Assembly (NCBI RefSeq): GCF_001650915.1
Contig: NZ_LXYO01000001.1
Location: 186,001 to 250,000, forward strand
Source: Marinobacter sp. EhC06
GTDB lineage: Bacteria > Pseudomonadota > Gammaproteobacteria > Pseudomonadales > Oleiphilaceae
Direction: 5' to 3'
DNA length: 64,000 nt
Of this stretch, positions 1-8,781 are shown piece after piece (position 1 is the stretch's first letter; each line of letters opens with the position of its first letter). The position numbers were made by a program, and so were the translations under genes. The notes under the pieces were generated by a model. The model was given only the letters and a program-made list of their open reading frames with translations, searched no databases and was not told the origin of the DNA.

Positions 1-1
1 C

Positions 2-2947
2 CCCATGGGGGCCAGCCAGCCCTACCGGATTGACCTGTTCGATGATGAGATCGAAACGCTCCGGACCTTTGATCCCGAAACCCAACGTTCGATCGACCGC
101 ATTGACCGTATCGAGTTGCTACCTGCTTTCGAATTCCCCTGGCATAAAGAGGCGCGTTCCGGCTTCCGCAGCCGCTGGTTCGAACAGTTCCCGGATGCCG
201 ACAAGGACACGCCCATATACCAGGACGTAACACACGGCATCACTCCGCCGGGGATCGAGTACTACCTGCCCCTGTTCTTCGACGAGACGGCAACCCTGTT
301 TGACTACCTGCCGGGGGCGACCCATGTTTTTACTGCCGACGGACTGAACGATGCGGTCAGCCATTTTGACAGCGAAACCCGCAACCGGTACGAGGACCGG
401 CGCCACGATCGCCTGCGGCCGATTCTGCCGCCGACCCGTCTGTTTCTGCAGCAGGAAGAGCTGTTCGGACACCTGAAAGCATTCCCCAGGGTGACAGTCT
501 CCTCAGAAATCCACGAATCCGCCGGATCGGTGAATTGCCCCACAAGAACCCTGCCGGATATCGCAATGGATGGTCGGGCTGCAGATCCTGCCGGTCGTCT
601 CAAGCGTTTTCTAGGCGAGTTCGACGGCCACGTATTGATCTGCGCCGAATCTTCCGGCCGGCGCGAAGCCCTGATGGAGAACCTTGGCGAACAAGGCCTT
701 GAGCTGAAAACCCTCTCTGGTTGGCAGGCCTTCCTCGAAAATAAAGAGAGCCCGCTGGCCATCACCATCGCTCCGATGGAGCAAGGCCTCGTGCTACCCG
801 AGCATTCCGTTGCCCTGATTACCGAAACGGCCCTGTTCGGAGAGCGGGTTCTGCAGCGCCGTCGCCGTGAAAAACCCACCGAAACCGACGACGCCGGTTT
901 CCGGGACCTGTCGGAATTGAGGATCGGCGCGCCCGTGGTCCACATTGACCACGGCGTGGGCCGCTACCGTGGCCTGGAAACCATTACCGTTGAAGGCGAA
1001 GCCAGCGAATTTCTGATGCTTGAGTACGCCGGCGGCTCCAAGCTCTACGTGCCAGTGTCCAGCCTGCATTTGATTTCCCGCTATGCCGGCAATGACACCG
1101 AGCATGCACCGCTGCATAAACTCGGCACGGATCGCTGGAGCACCGCCAAACAGAAAGCCCTCGAGAAAATCCGCGATACCGCCGCCGAGCTACTGGACGT
1201 GTACGCCCGCCGGGAGGCACGCAAAGGCTTCAGCTTCGAGGATCCGAAGGAGGCCTACCGCGCCTTTGCCGCCGGCTTCCCGTTCGAGGAAACGCCGGAC
1301 CAGCAGGTCGCCATTCAGTCCGTGTTCGAGGACATGACCAGTGAGCGACCGATGGACCGCCTGGTATGCGGCGATGTGGGTTTCGGCAAGACCGAGGTCG
1401 CCATGCGCGCGGCGTTCATGGCGACCTGGTCCGGCAAACAGGTGGCTGTACTAGTCCCCACTACCCTGCTGGCCCAACAGCACTACGAATCGTTCCGGGA
1501 TCGCTTCTCCGATACCCCGGTACAGGTCGAGCTGCTGAGTCGGTTCCGCACCGCCGGCCAGACCAGCAAAGCTCTGGAGGCTGTTGAGAATGGCAAGGCA
1601 GACATCGTCATCGGCACACACAAACTGCTTCAGGGCGACATCAAGTTCAAGAATCTGGGCCTGGTCATCATCGATGAAGAGCACCGTTTTGGCGTACAGC
1701 AGAAGGAAAGGCTGAAGGCGCTGCGGGCAGAAGTGGACATGCTCAACCTGACCGCAACTCCGATTCCGCGGACCCTGAACATGGCCATGGGGCACCTGAG
1801 AGATCTTTCTATTATTGCAACACCACCGGCACGGCGACTCTCGGTGAAGACTTTCGTTCGCCAGAAAGACAACGCCATGGTCAAGGAAGCCATTTTGCGG
1901 GAAATCCTCCGTGGCGGTCAGGTCTATTTCCTCCATAACGATGTGGCAACTATCGAGAAAACGGCCGAGGATCTCCGATCACTGATTCCCGAAGCCCGGG
2001 TGGGTGTAGCCCATGGCCAGATGCGGGAGCGGGATCTGGAAAAGATCATGTCGGACTTCTACCACAAGCGCTTCAATGTCCTTGTGTGCACAACCATCAT
2101 TGAAACCGGCATCGACGTTCCCAGCGCCAACACCATCATTATCGAGCGAGCCGACAAATTCGGCCTGGCTCAGCTGCATCAGCTTCGGGGCCGCGTGGGC
2201 CGGTCTCACCACCAGGCCTATGCGTACCTCCTAACACCGCCGCCGAAATCGATTACGGCGGACGCAAAAAAACGGCTGGACGCCATCTCGGAGGCCCAAG
2301 ACCTTGGCGCCGGCTTTATGTTGGCTACCCACGATCTGGAAATCCGGGGCGCGGGCGAGTTGCTGGGTGAAGAACAGAGTGGGCAAATCGAAAGCATCGG
2401 CTTTACTCTCTATATGCAGCTGTTGGACGAAGCCGTCAAAGCCATCCGGGAAGGCCGAACACCCAACGCCGACCTGCCCCTGAGCCACGGCACGGAAATG
2501 AACCTGAGAATCCCGGCACTGATTCCCGAGGATTACCTGCCGGATGTCCATAACCGCCTGATGCTTTACAAGCGGATTGCCAGCGTTGACAGTCCGGACG
2601 CATTAAAAGAACTTCAGGTTGAAATGATCGACCGGTTCGGTTTGTTACCGGATCCGGCAAAGAACCTGATCCGCCAGACCGAGCTACGTCTTCGCGCGGA
2701 AGCCCTGGGCATCGTAAAAGTGGACGCCGGCAAGGAATGGGCGCGGCTCGAGTTTGGCAGCTCGACACCGGTGGACCCTCTGGTTCTGGTTAAAAAAGTG
2801 CAATCCTCACCGGACCAATACCGGCTCGAAGGTGCCAACAGCTTCCGTTTTCGGCTGAAGGATGCCACAACCGGTGGTAAACTCGACGGCATTTCCCGGA
2901 TGCTTGGCGAGCTGGAGCCTGCAAAAAGTGACGCGTCCGGCTCATGA
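2..2947 (+). CDS. mfd: Transcription-repair coupling factor Mfd (5' truncated by window)
   Basis: Superfamily 2 DNA translocase that removes RNA polymerase stalled at lesions and recruits UvrA. About 980 residues are visible; the family is usually about 1150-1180 long, so the N-terminal part lies outside the window and the frame is open to the left edge. The visible part has the end of the UvrB-like region, then a CarD-like RNA polymerase interaction domain near residues 300-370 (IGAPVVHIDHGVGRYRG), a helicase core with Walker A GDVGFGKTE near 455 and motif II DEEH near 555, motif VI QLRGRVGRSHH, and the C-terminal TRCF domain. Its TGA overlaps the ATG of the next gene (ATGA), so the two are probably co-translated. 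The first in-frame ATG in the window is internal and is not the real start. Confidence 0.97.
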   Translation, partial: PMGASQPYRIDLFDDEIETLRTFDPETQRSIDRIDRIELLPAFEFPWHKEARSGFRSRWFEQFPDADKDTPIYQDVTHGITPPGIEYYLPLFFDETATLFDYLPGATHVFTADGLNDAVSHFDSETRNRYEDRRHDRLRPILPPTRLFLQQEELFGHLKAFPRVTVSSEIHESAGSVNCPTRTLPDIAMDGRAADPAGRLKRFLGEFDGHVLICAESSGRREALMENLGEQGLELKTLSGWQAFLENKESPLAITIAPMEQGLVLPEHSVALITETALFGERVLQRRRREKPTETDDAGFRDLSELRIGAPVVHIDHGVGRYRGLETITVEGEASEFLMLEYAGGSKLYVPVSSLHLISRYAGNDTEHAPLHKLGTDRWSTAKQKALEKIRDTAAELLDVYARREARKGFSFEDPKEAYRAFAAGFPFEETPDQQVAIQSVFEDMTSERPMDRLVCGDVGFGKTEVAMRAAFMATWSGKQVAVLVPTTLLAQQHYESFRDRFSDTPVQVELLSRFRTAGQTSKALEAVENGKADIVIGTHKLLQGDIKFKNLGLVIIDEEHRFGVQQKERLKALRAEVDMLNLTATPIPRTLNMAMGHLRDLSIIATPPARRLSVKTFVRQKDNAMVKEAILREILRGGQVYFLHNDVATIEKTAEDLRSLIPEARVGVAHGQMRERDLEKIMSDFYHKRFNVLVCTTIIETGIDVPSANTIIIERADKFGLAQLHQLRGRVGRSHHQAYAYLLTPPPKSITADAKKRLDAISEAQDLGAGFMLATHDLEIRGAGELLGEEQSGQIESIGFTLYMQLLDEAVKAIREGRTPNADLPLSHGTEMNLRIPALIPEDYLPDVHNRLMLYKRIASVDSPDALKELQVEMIDRFGLLPDPAKNLIRQTELRLRAEALGIVKVDAGKEWARLEFGSSTPVDPLVLVKKVQSSPDQYRLEGANSFRFRLKDATTGGKLDGISRMLGELEPAKSDASGS

Positions 2948-3801
2948 ATAGCCGACCAACATGTGGAGTACGACCCTTGCAGATTGACGGAATTCGCTGG
3001 TGCCGATACCCGACCCGGGCCTTCCTGGCCGCCCTCCTGCTGAGCTTCGCAGCCACAACGGCTGCCCCGCAGCCCGGCCGGGCAGCACTGCCCCTTGAGC
3101 CCGGCACCCCCATTCCCGACGACTACTACCGCGCCGAGTTCGTGATTCTTGAGCGAATCATTGAGCCCGAGGCCGTGAATGAGCGAATGTCTGGCCGCAC
3201 GGTAGATGAGCCGACGGAAACAGAGGAGATTCTTTGGTCAGCGCTTGAAGATGGCACCATGCAAACCACCCTGGAACTGGCGCCCCGGCAGGATCTTCAT
3301 CTTGCCAGCGCCGCGGCACGACTTGAGCGCAGCGGCCGGTACCGGGTGCTCGTCGCTGCGGGTTGGTACGAGGCGTTCCCACCGGATTACGAGGGCACCC
3401 CTTTAAGGATTGAGACGGGCGACTGGATCGAAGGAGCTCGAACTCGCGAGGTGGAGGGCCACATCACCATCGACCGGCAGCGCTACCTGCACGTCAATGT
3501 TGATCTCAACCACTGGCAGTTGGCGGAAGACGCTCCAGCGCTGCCTGCAGACGCTGCGACTGGAACGCCCCAGGAGACGCCCTCACCCACAGAAGCGTCT
3601 GGCACTCAGGATACGGCCGCCGCAGCGACAACCGGTGAATCTGCAGCTCAGCACCTTCCTGTCCTGGCTGAGCCTGCCCCGCTTGAGCTATTGACCTGGA
3701 TCCGGGAAACCCGCCGGATGCGCAGTGAGGAAATCCATTTCCTGGACTCCCCCACTATCGGCGTGCTGGTGTTCTTCAAGAAGATTGAGGCAACGGAGTA
3801 A
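2944..3801 (+). CDS. CsiV-family periplasmic protein
   Basis: 285 residues. A hydrophobic segment at about residues 27-42 followed by small residues reads as a Sec signal sequence, although the first 20 residues are polar and the true start could be later. The rest resembles the CsiV (DUF2803) family, small secreted proteins first described in Vibrio as peptidoglycan-binding and needed for the response to D-amino acids. A Pro/Thr/Ala-rich low-complexity stretch lies at about 195-235, before a conserved-looking C-terminal part (LLTWIRETRRMRSEEIHFLD). It starts inside the mfd stop codon and its 3' end overlaps the converging phosphorylase gene by 26 bp. The family call is from overall pattern and the mfd context. 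Confidence 0.7.
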   Translation: MNSRPTCGVRPLQIDGIRWCRYPTRAFLAALLLSFAATTAAPQPGRAALPLEPGTPIPDDYYRAEFVILERIIEPEAVNERMSGRTVDEPTETEEILWSALEDGTMQTTLELAPRQDLHLASAAARLERSGRYRVLVAAGWYEAFPPDYEGTPLRIETGDWIEGARTREVEGHITIDRQRYLHVNVDLNHWQLAEDAPALPADAATGTPQETPSPTEASGTQDTAAAATTGESAAQHLPVLAEPAPLELLTWIRETRRMRSEEIHFLDSPTIGVLVFFKKIEATE

Positions 3802-4564
3802 GCACACCAAGGCCGGCCATTGAGACCTCAAGAATCTGTTTGACACCGGACATTCCCTGCTCGATGGCCGCCTCAATCTCCTCCATGGTGATAATGTGGT
3901 CGGATTTGCCGGCCGCCCAGTTTACCACCAGCCCGAGACAGACATAGCGCATACCCAGTTCTGCTGCGAGAGCCGCTTCCGGCATACCGGTCATGCCCAC
4001 AAGATCACAGCCTTCACGCTCCATCCGGATAATCTCCGCCGCGGTTTCCAGCCTCGGCCCCTGGGTTGCGCCATACACCCCAAAACCCGAAAACGGCACT
4101 TCCTCGGCACCGGCAGCATCAATAAGAATCTGGCGAGCACTCTCATCGTAAGGCCAGGTGAAATCAATGTGGCTCACCGAGTCCAGCTCACCCTCAAAGA
4201 AGGTGCTGGCACGACCCCAGGTGTAATCAATAATCTGGTCGGGAATAACGACATGGGCAGGCCCCATCTCCGGGTGGATCCCACCGACGGCGTTGACACC
4301 GACTACCGTTCTGACGCCAGCATCATAGAGAGCCTTGAGATTCGCCCGATAGTTCACCTGATGGGGTGGAATACGGTGCGGATTACCGTGGCGCGACAGG
4401 AAGATAACCGGCTGATCGCCAAGTAGCCCCTCTACCAGTGGCGCAGATGGATTTCCCCATGGTGTTCCAACCTGCTTTTCATTGGTAATTTCCAGGCCTG
4501 ACAGCGTGGTCAAGCCGGTGCCACCAATGATACCAACAGGGTGCATTTTCTCCGGTGACGTCAT
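3776..4564 (-). CDS. mtnP: S-methyl-5'-thioinosine / methylthioadenosine phosphorylase
   Basis: 262-residue purine nucleoside phosphorylase of the MTAP/MTIP family, which cleaves methylthio-nucleosides made as by-products of polyamine and autoinducer synthesis and returns the base to salvage. Visible motifs are the N-terminal GIIGGTGL phosphate loop, the SRHG.PH.IPPH.V segment, GVNAVGGI and MTGMPEAALA. In Pseudomonas the closest relative (PA3004) prefers methylthioinosine; whether this protein uses the inosine or adenosine form cannot be settled by reading. Its start overlaps the stop of the upstream MscS gene by 4 bp (ATGA), so it is translationally coupled. Its 3' end overlaps csiV by 26 bp on the opposite strand. 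Confidence 0.88.
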   Translation of the reverse strand: MTSPEKMHPVGIIGGTGLTTLSGLEITNEKQVGTPWGNPSAPLVEGLLGDQPVIFLSRHGNPHRIPPHQVNYRANLKALYDAGVRTVVGVNAVGGIHPEMGPAHVVIPDQIIDYTWGRASTFFEGELDSVSHIDFTWPYDESARQILIDAAGAEEVPFSGFGVYGATQGPRLETAAEIIRMEREGCDLVGMTGMPEAALAAELGMRYVCLGLVVNWAAGKSDHIITMEEIEAAIEQGMSGVKQILEVSMAGLGVLTPLPQSS

Positions 4565-5784
4565 TCTGAATCTCCTGAGTCTTCCACATCTCCGGTTGTC
4601 TGACGATTCTGCGACTTCTCGGCATTCTTGCCGGAAGCAGCTTCCGCGTTCTTATCCGATGATTCATCTGACTGCGATCCGGACAGCCGCACGCCGTCCG
4701 GAAGATGCAGGGTACGGGTCGGGAAAGCCACTTCGGCACCGTAACCCTCAATAATGTCGCTGATTTTCAACAGCACGTCCTGCTTCACCTCATGGAATGG
4801 CACCCATTGGGTGGTTTTGGTGAAGGTGTACACCATGATATCCAGAGACGACGCATTGAACGCCAGGAAGTTCACAATCAGGGTCTGGTCGCTGTCGATG
4901 TCCTCATGCTGCTGCAGCATGGCCTTGATGTCGTCAACAATACTTGCCATCTGCCCGACATCGGCATATCGGATGCCAATCGTTTCATAGATCCGGCGAT
5001 TGGTCATTCGGGAGGGGTTTTCCACCGCGATGGTGGTGAACGCCGCATTCGGCACATAAAGCGGACGCTTGTCGAAGGTGCGGATTGTGGTCAGGCGCCA
5101 GCCGATATGCTCGACCGTGCCCTCTATGTTCCGGTCCGGCGACCGCACCCAGTCCCCGACCTTGAACGGCCGATCCAGGTGGATGATAAAGCCGCCGAAA
5201 AAGTTGGCCAGAAGATCCTTGGCGGCAAAGCCGACAGCAATACCGCCTACGCCGCCAAACGCCAACACCCCGGAAATGCTATAGCCCATGGACTGCATCG
5301 AAATCAGCACTGCAGTAATAATGACTACGGCCCTGGACAGCTTGCTCACCGCATTGACGGTGGTGTAATCCATGGGCTGCTTCATTTTCAGAGGAGAAAC
5401 CAGAATCCCCTCTGCTTCCTTGATCAGTCGTAAAACCGCCCACACCAGGACGAAGATGAAACCGATCTGCAGAACAGACTCATTGGCCTTGAAAATCTCT
5501 GCGTCCGAGTATTTGTGAGCTACCTCCGCAGCCCAGTACACGCCCTGAAGCCAGACGAACGCCACGGCCGGCTTGCGGGCTGCATGCAATAACGCATCGT
5601 CCCAGAGGTTTTTGGTTTGACTGAACTTGCGCTCCAGAGCGCCGATGATGTGGCTGGCGATGTACGCCACTGTGGCCGTTCCGAAAACCAGCGCAAACAC
5701 GACAATCCCGACGCGCCAGGCTTCCGAAAGAAGCCCGAAATTCTCGATCCAGCCATTCACCACGGCCATAACATCCCCGATCAT
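4561..5784 (-). CDS. MscS-family mechanosensitive ion channel
   Basis: 407-residue small-conductance mechanosensitive channel. N-terminal helices at about 22-45, 70-90 and 105-125 lead into the MscS pore helix and beta domain (about 150-260), recognisable from the Gly/Ala-rich pore helix VLAFGGVGGIAVGFAAKDLLANFFGG and the following RPFKVGDWV. The cytoplasmic C-terminal domain runs to about 365 and ends in a hydrophilic Ser/Glu/Asn tail with no obvious fold. It probably releases osmolytes on hypo-osmotic shock. It lies 24 bp downstream of the L,D-transpeptidase and overlaps mtnP, so the three form a likely operon. Confidence 0.9.
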   Translation of the reverse strand: MIGDVMAVVNGWIENFGLLSEAWRVGIVVFALVFGTATVAYIASHIIGALERKFSQTKNLWDDALLHAARKPAVAFVWLQGVYWAAEVAHKYSDAEIFKANESVLQIGFIFVLVWAVLRLIKEAEGILVSPLKMKQPMDYTTVNAVSKLSRAVVIITAVLISMQSMGYSISGVLAFGGVGGIAVGFAAKDLLANFFGGFIIHLDRPFKVGDWVRSPDRNIEGTVEHIGWRLTTIRTFDKRPLYVPNAAFTTIAVENPSRMTNRRIYETIGIRYADVGQMASIVDDIKAMLQQHEDIDSDQTLIVNFLAFNASSLDIMVYTFTKTTQWVPFHEVKQDVLLKISDIIEGYGAEVAFPTRTLHLPDGVRLSGSQSDESSDKNAEAASGKNAEKSQNRQTTGDVEDSGDSE

Positions 5785-5808
5785 CGGATCCCTCTGGTAT
5801 CTTCAGGT

Positions 5809-6303
5809 TTATCGAATGGAAACAGCTGTTCCCGGACCGACGCGATCAAACAGATCAATAATGTCTTCATTACGCATCCGCACACAGCCGTGGGACAGCG
5901 GCACTCCCATGGGCTCGCTGTCCGGTGTGCCGTGAATGTATATGAAGCGGCGGAAAGTATCGACACCCGGCCCCCTGTTTCTGCCCCACTCACGGCCGCA
6001 TAACCAGAGAATCCGGCTCAGTATCCAGTCACGGCCGGGGTTTTGCCGGGCAAGTTCGGAGCTATAGGTTTCGCCTGTCGGGCGCCGGGCACGAAATACC
6101 GTTCCCACCGGAAGTCCGGCGCCAATACTCGCGCGAATATAGTGCTCGCCTCGTGGGGTACAGCCACTGCCATCGCTCTCACCCGGCCCGTTAAGCCCGG
6201 TGGAAACCGGATAGGAGGCAACAAGTTCTCCGCCTTCGGTTTCAAGCCGCAGGCACTGGAGGGTCAGATCAATGTCGATGCGGAGTGATGCAGGATGCGT
6301 CAA
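5809..6303 (-). CDS. L,D-transpeptidase (YkuD) family protein
   Basis: 164 residues, almost entirely a YkuD catalytic domain. The active-site block is complete: HGTPD with the conserved His, then the SHGCVRM motif with the nucleophilic Cys near residue 140. Family members cross-link peptidoglycan stem peptides 3-3 or attach lipoproteins. No signal peptide or TM segment is seen, so it would be a cytoplasmic-looking minimal form unless exported another way. The predicted start is TTG (6301-6303); no ATG precedes the first domain strand. GGGAG, 11 nt upstream, is the likely ribosome binding site and lies in the 3' arm of the psrA terminator hairpin. It heads the run with the MscS and mtnP genes. 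Confidence 0.85.
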   Translation of the reverse strand: MTHPASLRIDIDLTLQCLRLETEGGELVASYPVSTGLNGPGESDGSGCTPRGEHYIRASIGAGLPVGTVFRARRPTGETYSSELARQNPGRDWILSRILWLCGREWGRNRGPGVDTFRRFIYIHGTPDSEPMGVPLSHGCVRMRNEDIIDLFDRVGPGTAVSIR

Positions 6304-6345
6304 AACCGGTCAGGCTCCCGTGGAGGTTCTAGGGGAAGCCTAACC
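6302..6345 (-). terminator. Intrinsic terminator of the psrA-like gene
   Basis: Minus-strand hairpin of about 12 bp (arms 6332-6345 and 6308-6319, one bulge and a G-U pair, 12-nt loop) followed by TTTT at 6305-6302, 14 bp after the regulator stop codon. The same 3' arm carries the GGGAG that serves as the ribosome binding site of the L,D-transpeptidase, and the T-run forms part of its TTG start region. Confidence 0.6.
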
Positions 6346-6358
6346 GAGAGAGAGGAAC

Positions 6359-7036
6359 TCAGGCAACCGAGACCTTGCTGCCGGCCGGCGGAATCAGCAT
6401 GGCGTCTTCTGCCTGCATGCCGGCGGCCAGGAAGGGAACCAGTCGGGCGGCAATTTCCTGAACAGTGGTTTCCACGCCCAACTTGTTCTGAAGGATATCC
6501 CTCAAGGCATCGCTGCTGGACATGGTAAACGCCGTTGCCCCCAACATGAACTGGATGCGCCAGTATCGATCCACCGAGGACAGCTGGGGGGTCGCTTCCT
6601 TGAGCAGCCGCATGAAACGGCTGAAGGGCTCGCTGTATTCCTGCTCCAGGAACTTGCGCAAATGCCCCTGGGACTGAGTGTAGGCAAGCCCGAGCAGGCG
6701 CATGAAGATGGAGATACCCTTCTCGTTGCGCTGGGGCATTCGCACCGCACTTTCCGTAAGCGCCCAGAGTGTCTGATTCAGTGTTGGCGGTTTGCCGTCA
6801 CACCGTTCCTCAAGCTGATCAAAGGCGTTCTCCAGCGTTGCTGAAAACGGCGTAAGAAAACGCGCGAAAACGGCGTGGATCAGGGCGTTCTTTGAACCAA
6901 AGTGGTAATTGACAGCGGCCAGATTTACTTTAGCCTTACTGGTAATCATTCGGAGCGAGGTTTCCGAAAAACCCCGGTCGGCGAACAGCTCTTCGGCTGC
7001 ATCGAGAATCCGGTCAACGGTATCAGACTGCGCCAT
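6359..7036 (-). CDS. psrA: TetR-family regulator, PsrA type
   Basis: 225 residues. The N-terminal helix-turn-helix (about 8-55; ILDAAEELFADRGFSETSLRMITSKA, then VNLAAVNYHFGSK) is very close to PsrA of Pseudomonas, the long-chain fatty-acid-responsive repressor of beta-oxidation genes and activator of rpoS. The C-terminal all-helical ligand domain is of normal length. The known PsrA operator has the form (G/C)AAAC-N2-4-GTTT(G/C), and two overlapping copies lie in the 60-bp gap directly upstream (7057-7083), which supports both the family call and autoregulation. Its stop codon is followed by an intrinsic terminator. Effector identity and targets are inferred from the family. Confidence 0.85.
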   Translation of the reverse strand: MAQSDTVDRILDAAEELFADRGFSETSLRMITSKAKVNLAAVNYHFGSKNALIHAVFARFLTPFSATLENAFDQLEERCDGKPPTLNQTLWALTESAVRMPQRNEKGISIFMRLLGLAYTQSQGHLRKFLEQEYSEPFSRFMRLLKEATPQLSSVDRYWRIQFMLGATAFTMSSSDALRDILQNKLGVETTVQEIAARLVPFLAAGMQAEDAMLIPPAGSKVSVA

Positions 7037-7056
7037 TTTGTTATCAATGCCTCTAG

Positions 7057-7083
7057 CAAACGTCTGTTTGAAACATACGTTTG
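7057..7083 (-). promoter_or_regulatory. Two overlapping PsrA-type operators
   Basis: CAAAC-GTCT-GTTTG at 7057-7070 is a perfect palindrome; GAAAC-ATAC-GTTTG at 7070-7083 is a second copy with one mismatch, sharing one base with the first. Both match the (G/C)AAAC-N4-GTTT(G/C) PsrA box. They lie 21-47 bp upstream of the psrA-like start codon, the expected place for autorepression. Confidence 0.7.
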
Positions 7084-7096
7084 AAGCGCATCGCTG

Positions 7097-7990
7097 TCAA
7101 GTTCTGGGCTCAGGCTCTGCTGCCACTTCCTCCCACCCCTGATCAATCGCTTCCTGGTTGCCCTCGAAAAAAGCTTTCTGAACACGGCTGTACGCTTTCT
7201 CTGCTTCCAGCAGGTAGATCAGGTAAAGACGCACATGCTCCCGACGTGTCAACTGCCGGGACAGGATGCGATTCTCCGACAACCTCAGAAGGTGACTGAA
7301 CCGGGTATTCTTCAGCGCAGGGTTGAAATCCGCCATCCTGGCGCATTGCCAGATCAGGCCATCCGAGCCCTCCAGGTGGGCAACGTGCTGCCTTGCCTCC
7401 CGGAGCATCCGCTGGCGTGTCATGATCAGATCAAGATACGAGGGTTTGCTGGTGTAGATTCTGCGTACCGCCGGTATTCCCAGCAACAGAATGATCACAA
7501 AGGCGCCAAAGCCGCCGCCTGCTATCCATGCCGGCACAAACCCGGTCAGACCGCTCAGAAAGATGGCTGCGGCGATCAAGGCACTGAACAACCAGAGGTC
7601 CCGACCCCGACGCGCCTCGGCCATTGTAAAGTTGTCCGGCCAACCGTTCATGGCCAGCAGGTCGAAGTCCATCAGCAGCACCCGGTCGCACTGTCGCAGC
7701 ATCAACCGGAGTTTGCGTTGCCGGGATTCGGCCAACACCCTCTCGGTCCCGCTACTGCCCTCATTTCGGAAGCCCTCACTGCCCGACGATTTTTCCGGCT
7801 CTTGACCGGTGTCCGGAACCTGATCGGCTGGTGCTGTTTCTGCAGCCTGGCTGGTTGATGCCGGTGCCGAAGCCGGGGCATCCGCCGTTATGGGCGCTGG
7901 CACCGGATCGGCCGCCCGGCCCGGCCTCAGCACCGGTGCCTGCGTCGGCGCGTTCGCCTGGGTAGCAGCCTTTCTCTGATTTTCAGCCAT
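7097..7990 (-). CDS. Hypothetical two-TM protein
   Basis: 297 residues, not recognised. Residues 1-85 are a Pro/Ala/Ser/Gln-rich linker with no predicted fold. A short amphipathic region (about 90-115) precedes two adjacent TM helices at about 133-150 and 152-175, separated by only a couple of residues, so they probably form a hairpin with both ends in the cytoplasm. The C-terminal 120 residues are charged and helical (MTRQRMLREARQHV..., EHVRLYLIYLLEAEKAYSRV). No signal peptide or catalytic motif is visible. It lies 60 bp upstream of psrA on the same strand and diverges from riboflavin synthase. The A/P-rich head suggests a membrane-anchored scaffold, but that is a guess. Confidence 0.6.
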   Translation of the reverse strand: MAENQRKAATQANAPTQAPVLRPGRAADPVPAPITADAPASAPASTSQAAETAPADQVPDTGQEPEKSSGSEGFRNEGSSGTERVLAESRQRKLRLMLRQCDRVLLMDFDLLAMNGWPDNFTMAEARRGRDLWLFSALIAAAIFLSGLTGFVPAWIAGGGFGAFVIILLLGIPAVRRIYTSKPSYLDLIMTRQRMLREARQHVAHLEGSDGLIWQCARMADFNPALKNTRFSHLLRLSENRILSRQLTRREHVRLYLIYLLEAEKAYSRVQKAFFEGNQEAIDQGWEEVAAEPEPRT

Positions 7991-8147
7991 GGCAGATCGT
8001 CCGGATTCAGGGGTTTAAACAGGTATCGACCGTCGCATCAGATACTTGAATTCCCCCTGCTCCACCTTGGCATTGATGAGTCCGCTCGCTATCCTTGCTG
8101 TCCTGCCGGAAAGGCAACCGCATACCACACCAAACGAGGTCAGGATT

Positions 8148-8768
8148 ATGTTCACAGGCATTGTCCACGGCATTGCAACCATCGAAGACGTCACTGCCGA
8201 GCCCGGACTGAGCACTTTTGCTATTCGGCTGCCAGCAGACAAAGCCGGCGGGGTGTCCATTGGCGCTTCGGTGGCAATCAACGGCACCTGCCTGACCGTT
8301 ACACGCCAGGACGACAGCGTGCTTTATTTCGATGCCATACAGGAAACCCTGAGACTGACCACGCTGGGGGACCTGAAAACCGGAGACCAGGTCAATTTCG
8401 AACGGGCCGCCCGGATCGGGGATGAAATTGGCGGCCATCTGCTGTCAGGGCATATTCATACGACAGCCCGGATTGTCGAAATCCTGAGACCGGAGAACAA
8501 CGTCACCCTCTGGTTTGAAGTGCCCGACGAATGGACACGCTACATTTTTCCCAAAGGCTACATCGCCATCAACGGCGCCAGCCTTACCATCGGCGAAGTT
8601 CGAGGTAACCGGTTCAATGTCCATCTGATTCCGGAGACACTGAGGGCCACGACCTTTGGCACCTCTGACGAAGGTCAGCGTGTGAACATCGAAATAGACA
8701 GCCAGACCCAGACCATCGTCGACACCCTGGCCCGTATGGGTTACGACCGCCCGGCCCCGACGCTTTAA
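8148..8768 (+). CDS. ribE: Riboflavin synthase, alpha subunit
   Basis: 206 residues with the usual two-barrel repeat: first lumazine-binding half MFTGIV...GTCLTVT, second half beginning DEIGGHLLSGHI with NGASLTIGEV. It dismutates two 6,7-dimethyl-8-ribityllumazine molecules to riboflavin. I place the start at the ATG of MFTGIV, which has GAGGTCAGGATT just upstream, rather than at an earlier in-frame ATG that would add 34 unrelated residues. The sequence is closest in pattern to the E. coli-type enzyme (DEIGGHLxSGHI, HLIPETL). It stands alone, away from other rib genes, and no FMN riboswitch motif lies in the 157-bp upstream gap. It may be a second copy alongside a rib-operon enzyme. Confidence 0.92.
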   Translation: MFTGIVHGIATIEDVTAEPGLSTFAIRLPADKAGGVSIGASVAINGTCLTVTRQDDSVLYFDAIQETLRLTTLGDLKTGDQVNFERAARIGDEIGGHLLSGHIHTTARIVEILRPENNVTLWFEVPDEWTRYIFPKGYIAINGASLTIGEVRGNRFNVHLIPETLRATTFGTSDEGQRVNIEIDSQTQTIVDTLARMGYDRPAPTL

Positions 8769-8781
8769 CTCATGTGGCCCT

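Noticed and set aside
7991-8147. FMN riboswitch upstream of riboflavin synthase
   Set aside because: None of the conserved aptamer segments is present in the gap.
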